A DNA stretch of 64,000 nt from Cantharellus purpuraceus (taxonomy: Eukaryota > Basidiomycota > Agaricomycetes > Cantharellales > Hydnaceae): positions 1,240,001 through 1,304,000 of the forward strand of contig JALBUN010000009.1 of the NCBI GenBank assembly GCA_025174535.1. The letters run 5' to 3'. The translations under genes and the position numbers were made by a program. Shown in pieces: positions 20,440-32,689 of this stretch. How positions within the stretch are numbered: position 1 is the stretch's first letter; every line of letters begins with the position of its first letter. Under the pieces are notes generated by a model that saw nothing but the letters and a program-made list of their open reading frames with translations, did no database searches and was not told the DNA's origin.

Positions 20440-22372
20440 ATGGCACCCAGACCTCTGATGGCATGTTTCCAATCATTCGCTTTACTTTCCTCCTTACGCT
20501 ATGTTGCAGAGCCCGCTGACTTGGGTGCTTTCACTTCTGTATTTCGGGTAATGAACCAGCTTCAGCAGCAACAAACTGTCATCGTGCGGCCACGTTCCGA
20601 TTCTCGCGCTACGAACTTTAATTCCGAAACAGAGTCAGACGTTGGTGATTCGTCATCTACTGTATGGAGCCAGCACCCCATTGCCTCTTATCTGGAACGT
20701 GATGACACGAACGAGTCTACACGTTCCGTGTCAACGTCAAACTCCCCCGAAGTCCTTTCTGAAGAAGAGGAAAGGGGCTCTGAATCAGATGATACGGAAG
20801 GTTTATTTGAAGATTCACTTGAGATAGACGGCTTGACGCCAACTCTTGGAGACTTGGATTCTGCTCTTGGGTTTTTGGCCGCGGAGAAGGCAAAATTGGC
20901 AGCATCCCACCTTGATGGTCGAAGTACAAGCCACAGTTCTACAGGAGAGAGTGCTTGGCGTCATGTTATAGAGCCGAAGCGCAAGAGGCGGCGAAAGCGT
21001 AAAGGCGCATTAGTGCTTCCTCGCACTCTCGAGCAGGACGAGGATATTCCACCCGGGGCTCGGACTGCGACTGTCGTACCCACTCCAGAGGCGTCCTCAT
21101 CTTCACCCGATTTATCCTCCTCACCAGATAAAGTTGGCTCTAGTCCACCTCATCAAGAGTCGGCTCCATCTAGCTTTAAGTCGCGCCGTTCAAAGGACCG
21201 GCACCTATCCCAGTTGCAGCCGCAATTGCAGTCACAGCATATATCGACATCCCCGGCCATGCCTATTCCACCCACTCAACCAGATCCACGTCTCCTTCGC
21301 TTGCGAGCGCTAGCCAAGAGACTCCGGCACGATTTCCCTCACAATGATTTGCAGCTCCAAGCAGTGCTTATAGACGACGTTCCTGACCACGACATTATAG
21401 ATCCACGAGGGCCCGAGCCGCAGCTGGGAGACGCACTCACACATGTCTTTATCGACCAGTGAGCAGCGATTCTATACACTTGTGTTGTCTCACATGAGCG
21501 ATTCGTTCTGCAGTTCCAACATACTAATCGGATTTCTTAACCACATAAAGCGGACTCGAAGGAATTCTCCGGGAAAACCACTCTTGCTTTTTCCAGCTCT
21601 GCAATTGATTCTCGAGCGTGGCCGTCCCATCAGTAGACGCATACTTGCCGCGTCAAGCCCTCTTTACCAGAACATGGATATTGCAGAGGAGCTTGGATAT
21701 AGCGTACACGTATATATCAGGGTCCCTGATTTTTCGGGAGACACTGCCTCTGCTACCACTAACCTCAACAATAACAATAACACAAATACCAGTAACGGTG
21801 GATCTGCATTAAACATGCGAACGGCGAAGAATCGCAAACCCGCGCCTCTGCAGACCCAGCACAGCATGTCTGTGACAGCACGTAACTCTATTGAATCAGA
21901 TCCCGGGCAAACACCCTCGCCAACGAACTCTCGTGCTCCCGCTCGTTCTTATACCCATGCTCGGTCTATCTCTGCTACAACAGCGTCCACAACCACTTCT
22001 TCGGCATCCCCTTTTGCAGCGGCTAACACTAATGGATCTGGGCGGGTTCGCTATCGGGAACAAGGCGTCGACGAGCTATTGCAGCTCAAATTGCATCAGG
22101 CACTTGTCTCATCTGAGGCAGATCCGCCACCACCGGGTGCAACAATCGTGTTGGCAACAGGTGATGGAGCAAGTGGACAATTCAATGAGGATGGCTTTGT
22201 TGGGGTTGTGAGGACTGCGTTGAACAAGGGATGGATGGTTGAGCTCTACGCATGGGCGGGAGGAATAAGTGGTACATGGCGGAAGATTGCAGATGAGGGG
22301 AGTCGCGGCAAGTTGACGATATGGGAAATAGATCGGTATGCAGGAGATCTTCTAGAGGTTGGTGGGTCATAA
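20440..22372 (+). CDS. NYN-domain protein (PIN-like RNase fold)
   Basis: Two exons, 20440-21458 and 21514-22372, with a 55-nt intron; about 625 aa. The intron interrupts the first strand of the NYN domain, giving THVFIDHSNILIGFL. Further NYN landmarks are GVDELLQLKLHQAL, TIVLATGDGASGQFNEDGF, RTALNKGWMVELYAWAGG and LTIWEIDRYAGDLL. Three conserved aspartates (VFID, GVDE, TGDG) are present, as expected for metal-dependent RNA cleavage. The N-terminal 300 residues are acidic, serine-rich and basic by turns (EPKRKRRRKRKGA), probably disordered with a nuclear targeting signal. A 70-residue low-complexity insertion with asparagine runs splits the domain. The start is uncertain: an ATG at 20367 in another frame (MAHHSDTTLSEPPLSPF) would fit with one extra intron. 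RNA substrate unknown. Confidence 0.85.
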
Positions 22373-24510
22373 AGCCGAACTTTATGAACGCTTCGTGACG
22401 GTGATGAGACTACCTGATAGGGAGAGGAGATAAATGCATAGGAATCCGTAGTTAAGGTTTCAAGGCATGGTTTCGTTGGTCTGGCGTATAATATTGAGAG
22501 TTTGCTCAGTGGCTCACGAGGTGAATTGCTTTCTTTCGCTTTTCTACTTCTCTGCTTTCGATATCTGTTCTGGTTCCTTTTCGCTTTCGCATTGTACCGA
22601 AAAGGGCAAAGTTTGTAGCAACACCGAAACATACGAAGTATACATAGAGCAGCCTCAGAGTGAGCGCTTCTGCGAACTTGAGCGCTCGCTCATCCACACT
22701 GCCTTGACAAAGTCACGGTTTAGAGTTGGCGCCGGATAGTTTCGACTGGGCAAATTCTGACCAAGGTGGCGACCTCAGGCTCGGGCGACCGCAAGCTCCT
22801 CTGGACAAATATGTGTCCATCGAATCAACTTTGCCAGATGTCGGTAACTGCGCTTTTTGACCAGCATGCTGCAATACTGGTCCCGATCTTGACCACACCT
22901 GTGCTCAGCTTTGATGCGATACTGCCACCTTATTTTCACCACATTCAAGTCGTAAATTCGAGGAACGAGAATTATAATGGCTGTAGTCGTTAAGGAAGTT
23001 TTGTTTGTGCTCAGCTTTTCCAGTTAACTCACTATCTCGCCCTGAGGTCGCCGCTCCGCTTCTCGTTGCATTCTCAATCGTAGGCGAGGTGGCTCTCGGG
23101 TCGCGCCCGCTGTGCGAGAGTCGGATCACCCTACGCAACCCCTACACGCCATCAACTTTTCTCTCCTCAGGCTGGTTTATATCAGTCCGCGCCCTGGCCC
23201 GCCTATTTGGCCAGCAGGCGATAGGGTCAATCTAATCCATAGGGTGATCCCTGGTGCTCTTTGCCGTGCCTCGGACGTGCTTACTGGGGCTTGGCTTGTC
23301 CCTCGCTGGCCCGGTAATCATTAAGATCAAGATCTTTATCATTGATCCTTTCACTCCGTCAGGTAATTGTATATTGTCCTGTGCCTTTCCCTCGCTCTAT
23401 GTTCTCCCCGACGTGGCGTACATGATTTGCAACAAGGCCACCCTCTGTCGTTCAACGCATGTGTCTACCGCTTGCGTCTTCAATCAATACTCTCTCTTTG
23501 CCATCTGTGGCAAAGCAGCCCCGGTGAAGCATTTACCTGCAACCAAAAATATGTGGTTACCTGCAAAGTTGACCAGCTATTGGCATCTCTTTGGCAAACT
23601 GGCCGCTGTTCCCTTGTCGGCATTATCACCTCGGCATCGATCAAGCTCTGCTATCGCCTCGCTATTGTCCAACTGGCAATACCGAAAAGGCCAACTTTGC
23701 CAGACAACGTTTCCTTCATAAAGGCCGATCAGCAGACTCTGACGACATCCTGGACTCGACTCCAGCCTCCCTAAAGTGAACCTCCTTCTATAGTCTTGAC
23801 CTAGGAGCTAACTCCTTAATCATTTACAGATGTGCTACACTGTTATGACGGGGATCAGGAAATACCTTGGCTGTGGCTGCATCTCGAATGCTTACATGGT
23901 GGAGCGAGACTGCATGTCATCTCGATGCCTGAAGAGTCAAATCCATGCACCCTGGGGTTGCACTCATGGACGAGTCCCAACTTGTCGTGCGTGCACCTAC
24001 GCAGGTGCGGCGTGTGAGTATCACCACTCATGCCGCGCGGTCAATGAGCATCGAGAGCAGTTTACGAGTCAGAGCCCAGGCATGTGCATGGTTTGTCGTG
24101 GACGTTGATGCACGTATGTTTCCCGGCATAATATGCTACCAGCTTCCTGACCAATTTTATCTAGAATCGTTTTGAGGACGTACGTAGGAGGTATTTCATA
24201 GATATTTTCAGCACTCCGATTCTTTTGGAGTGATACTTGAGACCACGTGCACTCCGCTCTCACCGTTTGTTTATAAAATTATATGTAGTTGTTTTCCGGA
24301 GTCATGTCTAGTTGTGCCTAAGGTTTATAATGTTACCGGCTTCGCAACCACTCCTTTGAACGCTTGTACTAGTGTGCTCTATCGACGTGAACGCCGTGGA
24401 TGGGATATTGGGTTTCTACCTCACCTTGATTCATAAAGAATACCTCACGAACACATATCACCGAAGCACTGTGTAGCTTCAATACGTTTTTAATGTAAAG
24501 GATTCAAATC
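22310..24510 (+). repeat. Segmental duplication, unit A
   Basis: First of three diverged copies of a unit of about 1.5-2.2 kb. It starts inside the last codons of the NYN gene and runs past the cysteine-rich gene to about 24510. Shared landmarks with units B and C are TTGCTTTCTTTCGCTTT, the stretch around GACGTGGCGTACATGATT, TTTGGCAAACTGGC, CTTCATAAAGG, the cysteine-rich frame, and AATACCTC..GAACTCATG-like 3' sequence. Confidence 0.75.
23830..24108 (+). CDS. Small cysteine-rich protein, family copy 1
   Basis: 92 aa starting MCYTVMTGIRKYLGCGC and ending PGMCMVCRGR, with 12 cysteines and a histidine pair. Recurrent spacing in all three copies is MCYTV, then CGC, then DCMSSRCLKS, GCTHG, CxACxYAxAAC, HHxCR. 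No signal peptide or membrane segment is visible. The pattern suggests metal binding, but I recognise no named domain. The ATG follows directly on a splice-acceptor-like TTTACAG, so a 5'-UTR intron probably ends at the start codon. A CTTCATAAAGG box lies about 110 bases upstream and is conserved between copies. Protein-level conservation among diverged copies argues that it is coding. Confidence 0.65.
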   Translation: MCYTVMTGIRKYLGCGCISNAYMVERDCMSSRCLKSQIHAPWGCTHGRVPTCRACTYAGAACEYHHSCRAVNEHREQFTSQSPGMCMVCRGR

Positions 24511-24839
24511 CGTAGGGAGCACTGAAGCACTTAAGCCCCGTACACTAGTTCGTGCTAGCAGCACTTGGGTGATGATTAGGGCGTTGGAAACTCTACCCCT
24601 ACTACTCTATCTAGTTATCTTAGTTGACCAATGCTAGAATTAACAAGCAGTATCAAATATAATTCACTTCTTCCATTGGTATAATCAGTCAAGTGGGGAA
24701 ATTAGTGACAATGCAACGCTGTGTTCTCGATCATCAACAACTGCACATTAATTAATATGGTACATTTCCATCAATGACCCAGTCAGTTCGGAGCTTAAGG
24801 GGAACCAGGTAGAGTGGAGAGGACGTAGCGGGCTGGTTA
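24511..24839. other. Spacer between duplication units A and B
   Basis: About 330 bases of AT-rich sequence without recognisable content. Confidence 0.5.
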
Positions 24840-24867
24840 TGAAAACAGAGCTAGCCGGGAAGACGGA

Positions 24868-24945
24868 ATAGGAAGGTCATGGCATGTTGAGAATATGGGA
24901 AATGAGTCAGTATGCTATTCTGGAGGTTGGAGGCGGATCATAATG
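24868..24945 (+). pseudogene. Relic of the NYN gene 3' end
   Basis: ATATGGGAAATGAGTCAGTATG and the following GGAGGTTGGAGGCGGATCATAA mirror the NYN gene end at about 22318-22372 (ATATGGGAAATAGATCGGTATG). Only the tail is present; no upstream NYN sequence is found. Confidence 0.7.
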
Positions 24946-26382
24946 ACAATTTTATGAATGCTGCACGATAAGATGAGAAGAGTGACCGAACTAGAATTTC
25001 TGAGCTTATGAGTTCAAAGTGTGGATTGATTGGTCTCCCCCGGAATAATCGCTCCAGGGTTCCGGATATGAATAGCTTTCTTTCGCTTTCTCGACCAGTA
25101 GTGTCTGCTTCGAGTTCTCAGGCTGCTCTGGTTGCTTTTCGTTTCCCACAATGTGCATCGTACCGAAAATGGCAAAGTTTGTAACACAATTGATTAAAAA
25201 TATAATAGACTGTTACCTCATTAAAAGTTGTACCCCTGGGCCTGAAGGCCTGAGTGCTGAGTACTTATTGAGAATATTAATGCTTGAGTGAACATGATCA
25301 TGAGCGCTTTTGGCTTCGGCGCTACACTGCCTTGCCAACGTCACGCTGTAAAGCTGGCGCCACGTAGTGTTTTCAGACAGAGGTGGTGAGCTCGGGCTCG
25401 GGCTCGCGCAAGTACCTCTGGAGGTGAGGATGTCAACTTTGCCGGATGTCTTTAACTGCGCTTTTTGACTAGCATGATGCTGCAAGACACCACCTGTGCT
25501 CAGCCTTGATGCGATACTGCCACCTGATTTGTACTTGATTCAAGTCGTAGACTCAAAGCCAAGAATTACAATGGCTGTAGTCATTAAATATTTTTCTTTG
25601 TGCCCAGTTTTTCCAGTCATTGCATGCTTCATCTCGAGGTCACCGCTACGCTTCCGGTTGCGTTCTTGGTGGAAAGCAAGCTAGCGCAGGCCATGCGAGA
25701 TTCGGATCACTTTACCCGCCACCAACTGTTGCCTCCTGTTAGGTTGGCATGGATCAGTCCGCGCCTGGTCCACCTGCTTGGCCGGCAGCATAGTATCTAA
25801 TCCACACGTTGATGTTCTGCTGTGCTCTGGATGTCCTTCATGCAGCTTGGTATGTTTCTGATGTACCTGCCAATAGCAGATCAAGATCCTTTTTGATTCT
25901 GTCTCTCGTCAAATAATTGCTGTGGTTCGCCCTCGCTCTATGTTCGTCCCCGACGTGGCGTTCATGATTGCACCGAGGCCACTCCCTCATTCGACCGGAT
26001 ATCGATTTCGACTCCGGCCCCCGTCTTCGATAAACGCTCTCTTCGCCATAGGCTGTGGCAAATCAACTCCGGTGACAACAATTACTTACAACAAAAAAAA
26101 AAAAAAGTGGTCACCTGTGAAGTTGTCCAACTATTGAAATCATTTTGGCAAACTTTCTGCTACCCTCCTGTCAACGTTACCACCCTGGCCTCTATCGGAC
26201 TCTGCGGTTTGCTAACTGGCAATGCAGGGAGAGCCACACCTTGCCAGAAGTTGTTTTCTTCATAAGGGGCGGTCAGACAAGCTCTAATGGCATCCGGACT
26301 CGACGCCAGCCTTCTTAAAGTAGGTTCCCCGCTATGAGTCTTGAACAAGCAAACAAGGAATTGACTACTCGTTCATCTGCAG

Positions 26383-26661
26383 ATGTGCTTCACTGTTATG
26401 GTGGGGAATACGAAATACCTTGGCTGTGGCTGCATCTCGAATGCTCATGTGGTAGAGCAAGACTGCATGTCCTCACGATGCCTGAAGAGTCCAAGCCATG
26501 TCCTGGGTTGCACTCATGGGCGAGTTCCAAGTTGTCATGCATGCGCATACGCAGGTGCGGCGTGCGACCGTCACCACACGTGCCGTGAGGTTAGTGGGCA
26601 TCGAGAGCAGTTTACGAGTCAGAGTCCAGGCCTGTGCATGGCCCATAGTCGTCGTCGATAG
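26383..26661 (+). CDS. Small cysteine-rich protein, family copy 2
   Basis: 92 aa, MCFTVMVGNTKYLGCGC to PGLCMAHSRRR. It keeps the CGC, DCMSSRCLKS, GCTHGRV, CHACAYAGAAC and HHTCRE blocks. The last Cys of the C-terminal CxxC in copies 1 and 3 is replaced here by His. The ATG follows CTGCAG, again an acceptor-like sequence, with CTTCATAAGGG upstream. The frame is intact. Confidence 0.65.
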   Translation: MCFTVMVGNTKYLGCGCISNAHVVEQDCMSSRCLKSPSHVLGCTHGRVPSCHACAYAGAACDRHHTCREVSGHREQFTSQSPGLCMAHSRRR

Positions 26662-27010
26662 AAGTATGTCCTTCCATGTGATATGCACCCTGGTTTCCGA
26701 CAATCCTTGCCTACATAGCGCACTTCATAGAGAAATTTTAAAGAACCATTGCCTCTTCCGCTATTACTGTTTTTTTGTGCATTAATACATGCAATATTTT
26801 CTGGGCCATTCCCGTTTGTACCCAAGGTTCAAAAGGTGTTAACCGAGCGAGTGCCGTATATGCAAACTTTAGTGCCTGATGCTTAACAGTGGCTGATCAA
26901 CACTACGTCAGCTCACTCTGATTCATGCAGAATACCTCAATGAACTCATGCATCATCATCGAAACATTGTGCAGCTTAAAAACTTATTACAGGCAAAAGA
27001 TCCAAATTAG

Positions 27011-27289
27011 TCGCGTCAGCTGGGCAGTATAATACATCCGTGCACCAACGGCTCTATTCACGGCGAAAACGTCAACATTGTTTCTGAGCCTTTCGCGATT
27101 GCCAACAGCGCCAAATACGCCTGTTCATTTCATTTTGCTCTTCGTGGGTGTCGGACACATACTGTACTACGTTCACGACCCACATCAGCCCCTATCTTAA
27201 GAAGGTCATACCTCACTATCCGAGGGTATTATCGAGGTTCAAGAGGTGACCCGGGTATGATATTGCACCGCTCGGTGGCCACTCGCAGC
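27011..27289. other. Spacer between units B and C
   Basis: About 280 bases with no recognisable content. Confidence 0.4.
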
Positions 27290-28790
27290 CACGTGGCTCA
27301 CGACAGTGAACTTCCCGTCCTTTTGCTTTCGCAGCACGCATTGCACTTGAAAGAGAAACACCCTGAAACATACGTGACATAGAAACCATTAGCAAACTCA
27401 GTAGTCTTGAGTGTGCAGCCTCCGACGCCGAAGCGCTCGCTCTTCTACAATGCCAATATCACGGATCCAGCTGGCGCAACATAGCATCACGGGAACAAGG
27501 ATGGTGAATCCAGGCTCGCGCTCGCGCTAGTTCCTCTGGATAGGTGAGCATGTGGTTTAGATTCACTTTTACCAGGTGTCCGCGCTTTCGACCAGGATGC
27601 TGCAGTATTGATCCGGACCTTGATCACTACCTGTGTCCAGGTTTGATGCCGTACTGCGGCTCATTTACACTTCATTTGAATGTTTAGTTCGCGGTTCGAG
27701 AGTCGCAATTATAGTCATTGAGGTTTCTCCATTTTTGGCCAGTCTTTCCAGTGAACTCACTACCTCATTTACCCGAAGTCGTACAGCTGCGCCCGGTTGC
27801 AATCTCTGTAGGGAAAATTTGACTCTCGAGACCCACAGGCTATGCGAGAGTCTGGTCACCCTCCACGCCATCAACATTTGGCGCGAACTGAGATGGACAA
27901 GCTCGGAATGATCCTCTGCTGTGCCCCGCACGTGCTTGCTGCAGCATGGCGTATTCCCCGCTGACAACAATAATAGACAAGACTGCGTGTTCTCCTGTGT
28001 GCCATGCCCTCGCTCTGTGTTTCTCCCCTCCACGTGGAGTACCTGATTTCCGCCAGGGCCACCCGCGCATGCTACTGTTCATTACCTACCTCTGTCTTCA
28101 TTAAACGCTCTTTTCGCCGTAGCAAAGCAACTCCGGTGAAACAAGCACCCGCAACTGGGATATATGGCTTTGTCTATGGGGGGCCAACTATTCAATCCCT
28201 TTGGCAAACTGGCTACGCGGCGCCATGCTTTCCTGTCGGAGTTACCTCTCTAGCAGTGGTCGGGTTCTGCGGCTTGGCTAACTGGCAATGTAGGAGGAGT
28301 CGCACTTTGTTCCCTTCATAAAGGGTGGCCAGGCAGGCTCTAACGGGATTCTGTAGTCCACTCAAGCCTCCTCAAAGTGGGTCTCCTTCTATGAGTCCTG
28401 CCAGTGGGAAAGGAGCTGACTGCTTGCGCATTGGCAGATGTGCTACACTGTTTTGGTGGGGGTTACAAAGTACTTTGGCTGTGGGTGCCTCTCGAATGCT
28501 CGCGTAGAGGAGCAAGACTGCATGTCATCTCGCTGCCTGAAGAGTCCATACCACGATGACGAGGGGTGCACTCATGGACAACGCGCAAGCTGTGGCGCAT
28601 GCGCATATGCGAATGCGGCGTGCGACCATCACCATTCATGCCGCGAGATGAGTGGGCATCGAGAGCGGTATTCGAGACAGAGCACAGGCATGTGCAGGGA
28701 TTGTCGCGAAGGTTGATACAAGTATGTTCCACCCCCGTGATATGCTATTCATCTTCCTGATGCATCTAGCCCAGGATCGCACGTTGATGG
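27290..28790 (+). repeat. Segmental duplication, unit C
   Basis: Third, somewhat shorter copy. Alignable landmarks run from TGGCTCACGA at about 27295 to the cysteine-rich frame and its 3' flank (GATATGCTA). Confidence 0.7.
28438..28716 (+). CDS. Small cysteine-rich protein, family copy 3
   Basis: 92 aa, MCYTVLVGVTKYFGCGC to TGMCRDCREG, with the same cysteine framework and a C-terminal CxxC. Copy 3 differs most in the central loop (YHDDEGCTHGQRASCGAC). The ATG follows TTGGCAG, acceptor-like, with CTTCATAAAGG about 120 bases upstream. As with the other copies, function is unknown. Confidence 0.65.
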   Translation: MCYTVLVGVTKYFGCGCLSNARVEEQDCMSSRCLKSPYHDDEGCTHGQRASCGACAYANAACDHHHSCREMSGHRERYSRQSTGMCRDCREG

Positions 28791-29053
28791 CACTAGAATT
28801 TCCAGAACCTCAATGATGTTTTTTTAATTATAGACGCGTCTTCTGCTCTCTGCGACGATACTGTTTTTTAGCGCTGTATTTCTTAGAGACCATTTACACT
28901 CTCCTGTGATGTCTTTTTAATATTGCTCTCGTCGTTTATTTATATATAATCAAGGGGTTTACCTCCGTCGCCGTGACCACCAAGGCATCAGTCACACAGT
29001 GTATTCCATCACGGACGCAAGGACCGTGAATATCGAACTGACGATAGTGCCCC
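28791..29053. other. Spacer before the transposon cluster
   Basis: AT-rich sequence with no recognisable gene. It marks the change from normal CpG content to the CpG-poor cluster. Confidence 0.45.
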
Positions 29054-29312
29054 TGTTGAACATAGACGCGTCGACGCGTTTGTTTGAATCCACGGCGGTC
29101 CACAGTCCTACAGCCGCAGTGGTGGCACCAACTGTTTATGGATGCCACCAGAGGTATATATAAGAGAAAATTTTCACTTGTTTAATTTTTCCTCAGTCTT
29201 CATACAATTGATACTGAGGTTCATACTCAGTCCCTCCTTCATAGTTTTATAACAAACTAATAGTTCTTTTATAGTATCTCTTCTAGCTTCCACTGCATTA
29301 TCATACTCTACA
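29054..29312 (+). mobile_element. Copia-type 5' LTR
   Basis: 259 bp from TGTTGAACATAG to CTCTACA, with an internal TATATATAAG. It is followed by GGTTATGGGCCC, in the primer-binding position, and then by the copia gag frame. Part of it (CCACGGCGGTCCACA) is shared with the solo LTR at 52667. Confidence 0.7.
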
Positions 29313-30370
29313 GGTTATGGGCCCATTGCCTAAAATAATAAGTCATGACTAAGTCATCAACTGCACCACCCATTGACAAACCATGCCTCTATGACATTCC
29401 TTATCTAGATGATGATGGTTCTAACTATCAAGCATGGAAATACTGTGTACAAACTGTTCTTGAACTATGAGGTTTATGGAAGGCTGTTGAAGGCACTGAA
29501 GCAGACAATGAGTGGATCTGAGATGCATGTGCACATGTCATCCTGACTTTGAAGGATGAGCCATTGAACAGTATCATTGGAGTCACCTCAGCTAAGGAAG
29601 TTTGGGACAAACTCAGCACATGATATGAAGGGAAAGGCACACAGAAAGTAGCCTACCTTATTGGCAAACTGTTCCATAGCAGTCTATGGACACAGAGCCC
29701 CTCAAACCACAGATCAACAAGATGTGTCAGACCACTCATACTCTCACTGCACTCAAGAACAAGATCAAAGACAATCTTGTTGCTATCACTATCATCTTTC
29801 CCTACCAGCTTCTTACTCCACTCTGCAAACAATTCTTATGTCACAAGACATGCAATCTACAGAAACATGGCAAGATATATGCTGAAGAGGCTAGGAGGTG
29901 GGAGATGGCTACACAAACTGCATTCATGGCAAGATTCTACTCTGGGAACACGTCCAAAAAGGGCACACTAAAGAAAAGAAGAAGCCACACAAAAAGAAGT
30001 GCAAAACATGTGGAAAACACCATAATGGTGAGTGTAGAAAAGGGAAGGAGGATGCAAAGGAAGAGAAGCCTGAAAAAGGCAAGGGTGATGCTATTGTGGA
30101 GGTTGCATGGATCAAACCAGATGAGCCTAAGCAAATTAAGCTCTTCATAGCAGACAAGCTTGCAGCTCAGTGGCATATGACTCACAAGTGGACTCAGGCA
30201 CATCTGTGGTCATGAGCTCCCATTGTGACTAGTTTACCATCTACAAAACACTTGACCCTCTGCAAAAGGTTTGGCTTGGTGATGACCACTACATCCTAGT
30301 AGTGGGCAAGGGCCACCTGACACTCAAAATGAACCTTGGTAATCATAAGCTTCCTGGGATCATCCAGAAA
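29313..30370 (+). mobile_element. Ty1/copia relic: gag and start of protease
   Basis: Plus-strand gag reads CLYDIPYLDDDGSNYQAWKY, GLWKAVEGTEAD, HVILTLKDEPLNSIIGVTSA, then a zinc knuckle KKCKTCGKHHNGEC at about 29990 and a protease start VDSGTSVVMSSHCD near 30190. At least three stops are TGA where arginine CGA is expected (29468, 29519, 29621). The element breaks off at about 30370 where an LTR-beta fragment begins. Integrase, reverse transcriptase and the 3' LTR are absent. Confidence 0.8.
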
Positions 30371-30662
30371 TGTTAAGGTGCTGAAATGGGGTTCAAGATG
30401 GATGTAACCAGAGTTGGGTGCTAGAATGAATAAGAGAGGACTTTACTGTTTCCAGTTTGACCAGAGACAGGGAGGTTCTAGAACTATTGAGTCGGATCAA
30501 GTGAACTTGGCTTCAACTTATGTGTTGTGCCCCCTCAGATTGTTGGTCCAATGTTTCAGAGTTTGGAGGTATGGAGTTGGATCAAAGATCTGGAGTTTGA
30601 CTTGTCAAGAAGCTAGTAACCAAGAAGATATGGGGGGTCAAACTTAGTCAATATATATGTAT
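30371..30662 (-). mobile_element. LTR-beta fragment (3' LTR remnant of gypsy copy A)
   Basis: Starts TGTTAAGG, the reversed end of LTR-beta, and matches 61764-62050. It breaks off and joins the reverse transcriptase region directly, so an internal deletion removed RNase H, integrase and part of this LTR. Confidence 0.75.
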
Positions 30663-32144
30663 ATCTGAGGTACTCAACTGTTCTCATGGAAAGAACATTT
30701 GTTGGCTCAAGCATATAGCTTGTGTTTCCAGAGTCAGAGGACTTCATGGACATGTTTGCTGTGTTCTTTGGAGTTATCAGAGTATATCAGGATATCAATC
30801 AAGTATATGAGGATGCATGTATTCAGGAGGTTGTAGAAGATGTCATTTATAAGATGTTGGAATGCTACTGGAGCATTGGTAAGTCCAAAGGGCATCACAC
30901 ACCACTCAAACAAGCCATAGTGAGTGCAGAATGCAGTTTTCCATTTGTCAAATGAGATGGTAAGCATGCTGGAGATCAATTTTGGTGAAGAATTGAGCCT
31001 TTCTGGGACTGTCAAGAAGATTGGAGATGTGAGGGAGTGGATAATAGTCTTTTTTGGTAATTTTATTGAGTCCTCTGAAATTAACACAGTCAGAGAGAGC
31101 CATCTTTTTTCTGAATGAAAAGGACTGGAGTGCTGCCCAGAGATTGAGTTGGCCAGATGAAACCATATGATAAATGCTCATTGATGAATTCTCAAAGAGC
31201 CTGGAGTTTGCTCTGAGACAAGGAGTAGATTGGACCAAAGGAGGAGATGTGCCATCTTCTATTTTGATCTTCAGGTCATATGGCTTGTGAGTGGGCAGGG
31301 TGTCAGCATGGGTTTTGCTAAAGATGTCTGTGAATTTGTGATATTCAATTGGAATGGGGTTCTCAGAGTTCTTCAGAACTGTGGAGATGAACAACCTGAG
31401 TGTTTGCATATTGTCTCAGGTAGAGTCATGGGTGAAGGCTGCTGCATTGACAAAAGCAATTTTCAGAGCAATGAGTAGAGACAGAGTTATGAAGTTGAGT
31501 GGAGCTGAAACTGCCAACTCAAATGGTGCCAAGGATTTAGTCTCTATTGGAGTTTGGAATGAGATACTGCCCAATACCCAGTCAATCAATAGATTGTAGC
31601 AGATGAGCCAATTGTGTCCCAGAACTGCTGAGCAACCAACATCCAATAGAGTTACAGTACATAAAATATAACAGAGAGGGTTTTTCCTGTAGGAAAATGG
31701 AGTGGCAATTCAATTGTGGATTTGATAACAGAGTTAGAGGAGCCATTGAAAAGCTGTAATGGAATCAGAGTGATGTCTTCAGTCTGGAGATAATGTCTGG
31801 AAATAAATGAAGAATCAAGGAAACAATGAGTGGAACTGGAGTCTACTAGTGTGGGGATTGGAGTTGAGGGGATGAGGCTGGAGGTAAGTTGGAGGGTCAT
31901 GGAGTTTGGGTCATAAAGAGTGGATGTGTTAAGATATAGCTCCACAAAGGCATTGATGATCAACACAACCCTGGTCCAGTGCCAGAGCTAGAGGGTTGCT
32001 TATTATTATTTTTGGCTCTGTAGTCTTGGCTTCAGAGCTCTTGTCAGACTTTGTCCATCATGGTAGCATAAGCTTTCATAGCTGCAGAAGTAGTCTTCAG
32101 ACATTCCTTGGCAATATGACCTATTTGTCCACAGAAGAGGCAGA

Positions 32145-32689
32145 GATGCTTGTTCAGAATGATGCTGTTATACAATATTCTGATGTATATGAGATGCACA
32201 TCAGAATATATGAGATATACATCAGAATTTTTTTTGGATATCTTAAATTTTTATAAATATAAATATATATTTTATATTTTAATAAACTTTAAAAGATAAG
32301 ATGTTTGTTATGGATGAATATAATTATTTATATGAATATAACAGTAATGTATATATTAATATTATTGGTATAATATAGAATATTTAGATATACATATGTC
32401 AGGTGAGGATTCAAGGTACATTAAATTATTTGACCAGTATAGTATGGGGGGGAATGGGTGGAAGAAAGTTAAAGTGGTGTGTTCCCTTGGGGCAGTTGCC
32501 ACTGGTAAATGAAAAAAAAAATATTTTGAGAATCATGTCAAAATATCAAAATATGTTTTAAATCTAAGTAAATTATATAAAATTTGAGAATCATGTATGA
32601 AATATTAAAATATATTTTAATATAAGTATATTATGTAAAATTTGAGGAAATAGGTTGTATATACATAGATGTATTTCCAAACAAGCATC
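32145..32689 (+). mobile_element. Short TIR DNA element (545 bp), copy 1
   Basis: Ends GATGCTTGTTCAGAA and TTTCCAAACAAGCATC, with target duplication AGA on both sides. AT-rich, no coding capacity. The left end holds a subterminal palindrome (TTCTGATGT..ACATCAGAA). Inserted in gypsy copy A gag. Confidence 0.9.

Larger units (their letters stand above)
24840..27010 (+). repeat. Segmental duplication, unit B
   Basis: Second copy of the unit. Its left end (24868-24945) is a degraded copy of the last codons and stop of the NYN gene, so the duplicated block took in that gene tail. The rest follows unit A in order, with many substitutions, and has a run of 14 adenines near 26092. Confidence 0.75.

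Noticed and set aside
26092..26105. Run of adenines as a retroposon poly(A) tail
   Set aside because: No target duplication or LINE/SINE body next to it; it sits inside the duplicated unit.
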